Origin: Candidatus Brocadiaceae bacterium
GTDB taxonomy: Bacteria > Planctomycetota > Brocadiia > SM23-32
Length of the DNA stretch: 64,000 nt
NCBI GenBank assembly: GCA_012728835.1
Contig: JAAYEJ010000053.1
Coordinates: 1-64,000, forward strand
Direction of reading: 5' to 3'
The position numbers and the translations under genes are program-made. Position 1 is the stretch's first letter. Each line of letters starts with the position of its first letter. The notes under the pieces are model-generated. The model was not told where the DNA came from and ran no database searches. It saw only the letters and a program-made list of their open reading frames with translations. Below are positions 58,480 to 64,000 of this stretch, one piece after another.

Positions 58480-58885
58480 GATCGACGAGGACGAACAGGT
58501 CGAGGTCCAGATGGCCCCGCTCATCGACTGCGTGTTCCTGCTCATTATCTTCTTTCTGGTTGCCACCACCATGAAGAAGATTGAGAAGGAACTGCCGCTG
58601 GAACTGCCCGAGGCCGCCGCCTCCGTCGGCCGCCAGGTGGAAGACAACATGACGGTCATCTCCATCGACCGCGATGGAAACCTGTACCTGGGCTCCGAGC
58701 CGGTCGGCCAGGGCTATCTGGGCCGCAAGCTCCAGGAACTGGCGCAGGCGAACCCACAGCACCGGATCCGCATCGACGGCGACCGCAACGCGCCCCTGGG
58801 CGCCGCCGTGCAGGTGCTGGACATGTGCAACTTCGAGAGGCTGAAGAATGTCGGGATCAAGACCAAAAGCCCCGTCCAGCCGTAG
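58469..58885 (+). CDS. exbD: ExbD/TolR-family proton channel subunit
   Basis: A 138-residue protein with one membrane helix near the N-terminus. It begins EVQMAPLIDCVFLLIIFFLVATTM, where D20 is the proton-binding Asp of the family. The periplasmic part has MTVISIDRDGNLYLGSEPV and VQVLDMCNF as usual. ATG 58469 is used (open frame starts earlier at 58445 inside exbB). The next gene begins 38 nt before its stop. Confidence 0.92.
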
Positions 58886-61034
58886 CCGCCCCGCCCTCGC
58901 CGATCTCGCGGCGGTCCGGCGGCGCCGGACCGGCAACGGCTGGTTCCTCCTCTCGGTGATCCTGCACGTCGCCGCCATCGTCGCGCTGGTCAGCCTGACG
59001 CCCGTGCGGGAACTCATGGAGGAGGTCCGCCGCGCCAACCGCCCCGAACAGAGCCTTTCGGCCGCCGAACTCGCCCGCCTTGCGGAGGCCATCGAACTGC
59101 GTGCGGCCGACGAGATCCGGTCCAATACCCGGGAACTCGGGCGGGTCTTCGATCTGCTGGGGCAGATGCAGGAGGACGTCCGCAGCCGGTTCGTCCGGTT
59201 CGAGCAGCAGCGCCGCGGCAACGCCGCCCGCGACGCGCTCGACGAGATGCGCAAGGCGGTCGAGCAGATGCAAGAGGCCCTCGCCCTCATCGAGAAGGAC
59301 GCCGGCGCGATGGCGACCGACCGCTCTCAGGCCCTGGCCGAGCGCGCCCAGGAACGGGCCGCCGGCAAGCTGGGCCTGGTGGACTTCGGCATCGAACCGG
59401 TCGTCGCCGGCCACCGCGCGGCCGCCGAGGTCCACCAGGAGGCCAAGGCCCGGCATGACGAGCATACGACGGCCGGCGCGCTGGTTACGCGCCTGGAGCA
59501 GACCCTGGCCACCGAGCAGGCGCGCATGGAAGAGCAGCAGGCGACCGTCGAGCGCCTGGCCGAGGCAGGCCGCACCGAGGCGCAGCTCGCGCCGTACGTC
59601 CGGCAGGTGGAAACGCGGCAGGCCCGCGTTGAGGAGACGACTTCCCAGTTGCAGGAGGCCCGCAGCGAGCAGGCGCGCCTGCGGACGGAGGCGGAATCGA
59701 GCCAGCGGCTCGCCATGAAGGCCCAGGAGGAGGTCGCCGGGCGGCTTCAGCGCCTGATCGACCAGGATGCGGCGGCGCCCTCCGGCGCAGCGGCGCCGGC
59801 CGGCGCAGCGGCGCCGGCCTTTGCCGTCGCCCTCCGCCCGGACCTGTCGACGACGGGAGCCGACGACGGGGCCGACGTCCCCGAGTTGTACGCCCGTGCC
59901 CGATCCCTGGAGGACGGCATCGCGGAGACGTTCAAGGAAGTCCGCGCCATGGACCTGGCGATGGTCCGCGACATATCGCTCGATGCCGCCCGGAACGACA
60001 TCGACCTGATCCGCCCCGTGCGGCCCGAACTCGATGCGGAACTCCTGCGCGAGGCGGCGCGCACCGACGAGCGCTTCGAGGAGCATAAGGAGGAGGTGCG
60101 CACCGCCCTCCGTGAGACCAGTTCGATGGTCAACCTCTCCCGCCGGATGCTGGAGATGGCAACCGAGTCGGTCGACAAGATGAAGTTCGGCACGGACGTG
60201 CAACTCGCCGCCGACGAAGAGGAGGAGCCGGACTTCCGCCTGATCATCCGCGAACTGGCCATGGAGGAGGTCACGGGCCGGTTCAGCGACCTGGCCGAAG
60301 CCATGCGCGCCCTCGAAGAGGAAGGGAACGAAGGCGAGGACGGGGGGCAGAGCCGCCGGCAGAGGCGCGCCGGAGGCGCCGATGGCGGCGGCGGACCGGA
60401 CGGGCGCAGCCGGCCGGACTACAAGGACCTGACGGCTGAGGAGCTGGCTGCCGGCCTCGCGCAGATGCCCCGGTTCGGCCCCGATGGGGCGGGGGAGGGC
60501 GGCCTGCTGCCCGATCTCCCAAGGGACGTGCCGGCCGTGGGCGCCCGCAAGCTCAGCCCCGGCGGCGACCCCACCCCCTGGATGTACCTGAATACGTGGT
60601 ACACCGTCGGGCCGTTCCCCAATCCCAACCGCGTGAACATCGACCGGGAGTTCCCCCCCGACAGCCTCATCGACCTGGACGCCGCCTACGTGGGCAAGGA
60701 CGGACGCACCATACGCTGGCAGTTCGTCCAGTCCGACGGGCCGATGGTCACCCCCCCGAATGCCGAACCCTACGGCATCTGGTACGCCTACACCGAGTTC
60801 CACTGCGACCGCCCGCGCGACGTGATCATCGCGCTGGGAAGCGACGACCGCGGGACGCTGAAGATCAACGGCGTCGACGTCTGGATCAGCTCCAAGCAGC
60901 TCAAGGCCTGGGACATCGACGAGGTCTGGCGGCGCGTTCACTTCAATGAGGGCGTCAACCGCGTCCTGTACCGTGTGGAGAACGGCTGGCAGAGCATCGG
61001 TTTCTCCCTGATCCTCCGTCTCGAGGAACCGTAG
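58848..61034 (+). CDS. Coiled-coil envelope protein in TonB position of exbBD operon
   Basis: A 728-residue unknown protein. After a short basic start comes one membrane helix (GWFLLSVILHVAAIVALVSL, ~31-50), then a very long helical coiled coil (~65-320, rich in Glu/Gln/Arg/Ala). Next is an Ala/Pro linker with two GAAAPA repeats, a second helical stretch, and a C-terminal ~150-residue beta domain with ALGSDDRGTLKINGVDVW, like PA14 or galactose-binding modules. No TonB C-terminal signature is visible. It overlaps exbD by 38 nt, so it is probably the force-receiving partner of the channel. Confidence 0.8.
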   Translation: MSGSRPKAPSSRSRPALADLAAVRRRRTGNGWFLLSVILHVAAIVALVSLTPVRELMEEVRRANRPEQSLSAAELARLAEAIELRAADEIRSNTRELGRVFDLLGQMQEDVRSRFVRFEQQRRGNAARDALDEMRKAVEQMQEALALIEKDAGAMATDRSQALAERAQERAAGKLGLVDFGIEPVVAGHRAAAEVHQEAKARHDEHTTAGALVTRLEQTLATEQARMEEQQATVERLAEAGRTEAQLAPYVRQVETRQARVEETTSQLQEARSEQARLRTEAESSQRLAMKAQEEVAGRLQRLIDQDAAAPSGAAAPAGAAAPAFAVALRPDLSTTGADDGADVPELYARARSLEDGIAETFKEVRAMDLAMVRDISLDAARNDIDLIRPVRPELDAELLREAARTDERFEEHKEEVRTALRETSSMVNLSRRMLEMATESVDKMKFGTDVQLAADEEEEPDFRLIIRELAMEEVTGRFSDLAEAMRALEEEGNEGEDGGQSRRQRRAGGADGGGGPDGRSRPDYKDLTAEELAAGLAQMPRFGPDGAGEGGLLPDLPRDVPAVGARKLSPGGDPTPWMYLNTWYTVGPFPNPNRVNIDREFPPDSLIDLDAAYVGKDGRTIRWQFVQSDGPMVTPPNAEPYGIWYAYTEFHCDRPRDVIIALGSDDRGTLKINGVDVWISSKQLKAWDIDEVWRRVHFNEGVNRVLYRVENGWQSIGFSLILRLEEP
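59784..59819 (+). repeat. Tandem 18-bp repeat within coiled-coil gene
   Basis: Two identical copies of GGCGCAGCGGCGCCGGCC (59784-59801, 59802-59819), preceded by a partial copy. They encode GAAAPA twice and make a flexible linker between the two helical parts. Confidence 0.85.
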
Positions 61035-61042
61035 CCGCCCCT

Positions 61043-61072
61043 CCTGTGCCACACAAGAGGCGCCTTCGGCGC
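61043..61072. terminator. Dispersed 18-mer (copy 2) plus hairpin between convergent genes
   Basis: CCTGTGCCACACAAGAGG (61043-61060) repeats the sequence at 8918-8935 exactly. It runs into GCGCC/GGCGC (61060-61072), a 5-bp stem with TTC loop. It sits in the 49-bp gap between converging stops, a natural place for a two-way terminator. Confidence 0.5.
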
Positions 61073-61083
61073 GCGGGACCCCG

Positions 61084-62325
61084 TCACGACGCCGCGGGCA
61101 CCTGCCGGTAGCGCAGGCGGACTCCGCCCCCGGAGGCGTGCGTCAGTTCCAGGAGCACCGTGCGGCCCTCGCGTGTGTGCACAAGGTAGGTGGTGGGGCT
61201 TCCCCGCCCGACCTCCAGGCGGACCGGGAACTCCGGCGCCGCCGCTGCCGGCACCCGCAGTTCCCCGCCCATGTCGGCCGAGTCCCAGGCGGAGGACGCC
61301 ACGCGAACGGCCGCCAGGTCCGCACCGAGCACGCGCTCGGCGTCGATCAGCCGGCTGAAGAACGCATCGGCCCCCGCGCTGCGCATCCACTTCACCATGG
61401 CCTGCGGATCGGCGACACCCGCCGGCATCGCGTGCCCTTGCCCGGTGTCCAGGTCGATGAACATATCCGAGCCGTCCGCCTGGGTGCCCAGTGTGCACTC
61501 GACAACGCCGGCCCCGGGGGTTGGCGCAGAAATGGACGAGTCGGCCGGTGCGACGGCCGCGACCGGACGCGCACGGCGCTCGTTCGGGCCGGCCCGCAGC
61601 GTCCACACGAGCATCCCGGCCACGCCCAGCAGCAACCCGACCCACGCGGCCGCCAACGCCAACGCCTTGCCGACCCCTGCGCCCGCGGCCGATGCTCCGA
61701 CCCCCGCCAGCGCCATCTTGCCCAGGGCGGCGGACAGCGATCGGGGAGCCGCCTCCGTGGCGTTGGCCGTCAGCCAGGGCACCAGCACTCCCGCCGGCAA
61801 CTCGGTTCCCCTCCTTGCGAACTGCCTCCGAAGCAGCGCGATCGCCCGTTTCAGCCGACCGGACACCGCCGGCTGGCTGATGCCCAGTTGCCGCGCAACG
61901 TCCCCCTGGGTGCGCCCCTCCAGGTAGCAGAGCACCACGGGCACCCTCAGTCGCTCCGGCAGTCGGGCGATCTGGACGTCCACCTCTTCGCGGATGTCTT
62001 CCCAAGAGGAGGCCGCATGCCGAGGCAGCCTGGCGGCCCTGGACTCGTGCCGGTGCCGGGCGATGCGTCGCCGGAGCAGGTCGATCGCGCGCTGCACCGC
62101 CACCGTGTGCAGCCAGCCGGCAATGGGCGCCGAAAGCCGACCCGCCGCCTGTGCCAGTCGGAAGAAGCACTCCTGCGCGGCGTCATCGGCATCCGTGCGG
62201 TTCTGCAGAACGCGGTAGCATGCGGCGAACACCATGTGCTGATGCGTCTCGACCAGCGAGCGGAACGCACCCGCGTCGCGAGTCCGCGCGTAGAGTTCCA
62301 GCAGCAAGGCTTCCTGCTCGGGCAT
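61084..62325 (-). CDS. ECF sigma factor with membrane-anchored C-terminal extension
   Basis: A 413-residue sigma70-family protein. Residues ~20-90 are region 2 (ETHQHMVFAACYRVL, DADDAAQECFFRLAQ) and ~115-165 are region 4 with the helix-turn-helix GRTQGDVARQLGISQPAVSGR. Usual ECF proteins stop near 180-200. Here a linker follows, then a membrane helix (ALALAAAWVGLLLGVAGMLVW, ~220-240) and ~150 residues of beta-rich sequence that would lie outside the cytoplasm. No anti-sigma gene is next to it, so the extension may be a built-in control domain. Start ATG 62325 has GGGAGGAGG. Confidence 0.88.
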   Translation of the reverse strand: MPEQEALLLELYARTRDAGAFRSLVETHQHMVFAACYRVLQNRTDADDAAQECFFRLAQAAGRLSAPIAGWLHTVAVQRAIDLLRRRIARHRHESRAARLPRHAASSWEDIREEVDVQIARLPERLRVPVVLCYLEGRTQGDVARQLGISQPAVSGRLKRAIALLRRQFARRGTELPAGVLVPWLTANATEAAPRSLSAALGKMALAGVGASAAGAGVGKALALAAAWVGLLLGVAGMLVWTLRAGPNERRARPVAAVAPADSSISAPTPGAGVVECTLGTQADGSDMFIDLDTGQGHAMPAGVADPQAMVKWMRSAGADAFFSRLIDAERVLGADLAAVRVASSAWDSADMGGELRVPAAAAPEFPVRLEVGRGSPTTYLVHTREGRTVLLELTHASGGGVRLRYRQVPAAS

Positions 62326-62461
62326 GGATCCTCCTCCCGCCGTCGGCCCTCGTTCCTACGAGGACTCCATCCTACTCTACGCACGCCCGCCCGCACATAT
62401 AAGGCACCCGGCGGCGTCCCGTCCGGCCAAGACGAATGCATAATAAGGGCCACAATAGGGC

Positions 62462-62490
62462 TTGGCGCATGCGCCCCGCTGTGCTACAAT
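62462..62490 (+). promoter_or_regulatory. Promoter of the interrupted secreted-protein gene
   Basis: TTGGCG (62462-62467) and TACAAT (62485-62490) are 17 nt apart. Transcription starts near 62497, giving a ~100-nt leader before ATG 62597. Confidence 0.6.
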
Positions 62491-62596
62491 CCTCCCATGT
62501 GGGGTGGGGGTCAGACCGTTAGCGTCGGATTGTGGGACAAGGCGGCGGAATCGAGATGCTGGCGAACAGAGGAGCCCGACGGTGAAGGGGATACGG

Positions 62597-63421
62597 ATGT
62601 CCGTCGATGAGGAGAAGGTGTGGCGTCTTCTGGCGGCTGTCCTGCTTGTCGGCATATGGGGGGGCGGCGTTGCGTTCGGAGAGTCTCCTGTGCTAGAGAG
62701 TGACCGTGTCTTTGCTGAACTGATGGGAGAGATCCGCGACATCCCTTCGGCAGAGCGCGACTACTCAGAGCTGGTCCGACGCTGTGAGGAGGTGTGCGTT
62801 CGGTTCCCGAACTCGAAGGCGGCCATGCTTTGCATCAAGGCGGGAGAGCTCTGGTTGGAGAAGGGGCTCGTTACCACAGAACAGGCCAATCGGCTGGTGG
62901 CTTACCGTGACCGCTTTGATCCCGGCAAGACGGAGATGGTCGCGCTCGTAGCGGATTACCGTAAGGCGACGGCAGAACTGGACGTGCAAGGAGCGAGGGC
63001 CGTCTGTGAGCGCATAGAGGCTGTGGCTGAGAAGTACCCCGGTACGCTCACGCGCTACAACGCCCTAGCTAATCTCCCTGGAATGTATGTCCGTTGCGGC
63101 GACTATGATCGTGCACGTGGGGCGAGCGCGCGCTACATGGCGGAGTACCCTCCGCAGAAGACGGACGTCTACAGCTCGTCGACGATGGAGCATGCAAACG
63201 TGTTCATTGATGCGAACCTGGTTGTGCGCACTGTGGGCGTAGACGAGGGCATTGGGCGGTTCCGGCAGATTGCGGACATGTACCGAGGGGAGGCGGGCTA
63301 TGAGGTCCCGGCGCTGTTCAGCGGCGGGCAGCTTGCGCTGGACAATGATCGGTTGGAGATGGCCCTCGAGCTGTTCTCACGACTTGCGAGTTCTGGTTCA
63401 TCTCCGAAAAAGTACGTCTGA
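62597..63421 (+). pseudogene. Secreted helical-repeat protein, cut off by ISL3 element
   Basis: The frame encodes an exported protein (VWRLLAAVLLVGIWGGGVAFG signal) with TPR-like paired helices (YSELVRRCEEVCVRFPNSKAAMLCIKAGE; DYDRARGASARYMAEYPP; ALDNDRLEMALELFSRLAS). It breaks near 63393, where the insertion sequence begins. The last few codons, to the stop at 63419-63421, are read from the element. ATG 62597 has AAGGGG upstream. Base composition is lower in G+C than its neighbours. The original C-terminus may lie on the far side of the element outside the window. Confidence 0.8.
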
Positions 63422-64000
63422 TTCCGGATCGAAAGCCTGTTTGACCTTCAGGACGAAGTAGCGGTCGTCGTGGTAACCGTAGGCGCGCCGCTTGATCACC
63501 TTGATCTTGTTGTTGACGCCTTCGAGCTTGCTGTTGTGGATCGGGAACTCGCAGTGGTTCAAGATCCCCTGACGGTAGCGTTCCAGCGTCCGGGCAAACC
63601 GGCTGGGCTCCGGATGCGGCACCATCCGTGCAAGAGCGCACCACTCGGCCAGTGCTCTGGCCGCCCAGGCCCGGGACCGGTAGCGCCAGATCCGCACAAG
63701 CATCTCCTTAAGGATGTAGACGGTGCTGAGCGTTTCGTTGGCTTGCAGGAGTTTGCGCAAGCGCTCGCGCTCGTCCGGATCGGTCACGTGCCGTTTCAGA
63801 AGCAGGTACTTCGTCCCCCGGATCAGGGCCCTCTGGGAAAGCGTCGCCTTGCTCATCTCGCTGTTGCGGACGCGGTCGATCACTTTCCCGTAGGCGGCTA
63901 CGACGTGAAAGAGGTCGAAGACGATCTTCGCGTTCGGCAGCGCGTCGCCCACGGCCTGGATGTAGGGCTCCCACATGTCCATCGCCACGGCCTCTATCCC
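63394..64000 (-). mobile_element. ISL3-family insertion sequence, partial (runs off right edge)
   Basis: The left boundary is placed near 63394 from the loss of host-gene similarity and the GGTTCATCTCCG-type end, which is followed almost at once by the transposase stop. The right end, its terminal repeat and any target duplication are outside the window. The element carries the transposase on the minus strand. Confidence 0.8.
63398..64000 (-). CDS. ISL3-family transposase, C-terminal part
   Basis: 201 codons, open to the right edge; the N-terminus with zinc finger is outside. All three catalytic residues of an ISL3 DDE transposase are visible: the Asp of EAVAMDMWEPY, the Asp of KIVFDLFHVV and the Glu of HNSKLEGVNNKIKV. 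The final RRAYGYHDDRYFVLKVKQAF is typical of the family. An internal Met (63988) is not the real start. The visible part has no frameshift, so the element could be active. Confidence 0.93.
   Translation of the reverse strand, partial: GIEAVAMDMWEPYIQAVGDALPNAKIVFDLFHVVAAYGKVIDRVRNSEMSKATLSQRALIRGTKYLLLKRHVTDPDERERLRKLLQANETLSTVYILKEMLVRIWRYRSRAWAARALAEWCALARMVPHPEPSRFARTLERYRQGILNHCEFPIHNSKLEGVNNKIKVIKRRAYGYHDDRYFVLKVKQAFDPESDVLFRR

Overview
The window is a high-GC bacterial chromosome segment. Its genes include an LPS-assembly (LptD-type) outer-membrane protein, a TolC-type tripartite pump, an ECF sigma factor with a long membrane-anchored C-terminus, a glycoside-hydrolase-like secreted protein, and many creatininase, ceramidase-like, UroD-like and TIM-barrel isomerase genes. 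That mix suggests a diderm heterotroph of the PVC group or a neighbouring phylum (Planctomycetota or Lentisphaerota-like). No rRNA or other marker is present, so this is inference from gene content.

Layout. (1) 1-8.7 kb: a complete type I-C CRISPR-Cas locus on the minus strand. One promoter near 8.68 kb precedes cas3-cas5c-cas8c-cas7c-cas4-cas1-cas2, then a leader, then an array that runs off the left edge. (2) 9.2-24.0 kb: a plus-strand cluster of 12 enzyme genes and 2 AraC-type regulators in three or four transcription units. It includes two DegT-type and one class-V PLP enzymes, creatininase, cyclase, a secreted GH-like protein, Asp/Glu racemase, a ceramidase-like hydrolase, two xylose-isomerase-like TIM barrels and a UroD-like protein. 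It looks like a catabolic pathway for an amino- or N-acylated sugar or cyclitol, but the substrate cannot be read from sequence. (3) 24.0-26.9 kb: an L-rhamnose operon (rhaB-rhaA) on the minus strand with its own promoter. (4) 27.1-33.0 kb: an overlapping three-gene RND efflux operon. (5) 33.1-34.7 kb: a spore-photoproduct-lyase-like radical SAM protein and a metallo-beta-lactamase-fold protein on the minus strand.

(6) 34.9-39.2 kb: a lysine 2,3-aminomutase gene followed by two ATP-grasp ligase genes, the second fused to a GNAT acetyltransferase. This is the best candidate for an undescribed small-molecule system: beta-lysine would be made, ligated and acetylated. (7) 39.3-46.6 kb: tRNA-Ser(GCT), a large membrane protein, a HIT hydrolase, a large secreted protein, a rubrerythrin-like protein and a thioredoxin reductase. 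(8) 46.6-56.4 kb on the minus strand: dnaK-clpB, a MITE-like inverted repeat, a membrane-anchored hypothetical protein, xseA and lptD. (9) 56.5-61.0 kb: an orphan secretion-type mini-ATPase and an exbB-exbD-coiled-coil operon. (10) 61.1-64.0 kb: the ECF sigma factor, then a secreted protein gene cut off by an ISL3-family insertion sequence that continues past the right edge.

Most genes are tightly packed with stop/start overlaps. Promoter hexamers read by eye are sigma70-like, and no search or alignment was run. The many long antisense frames are codon-bias shadows and are omitted.
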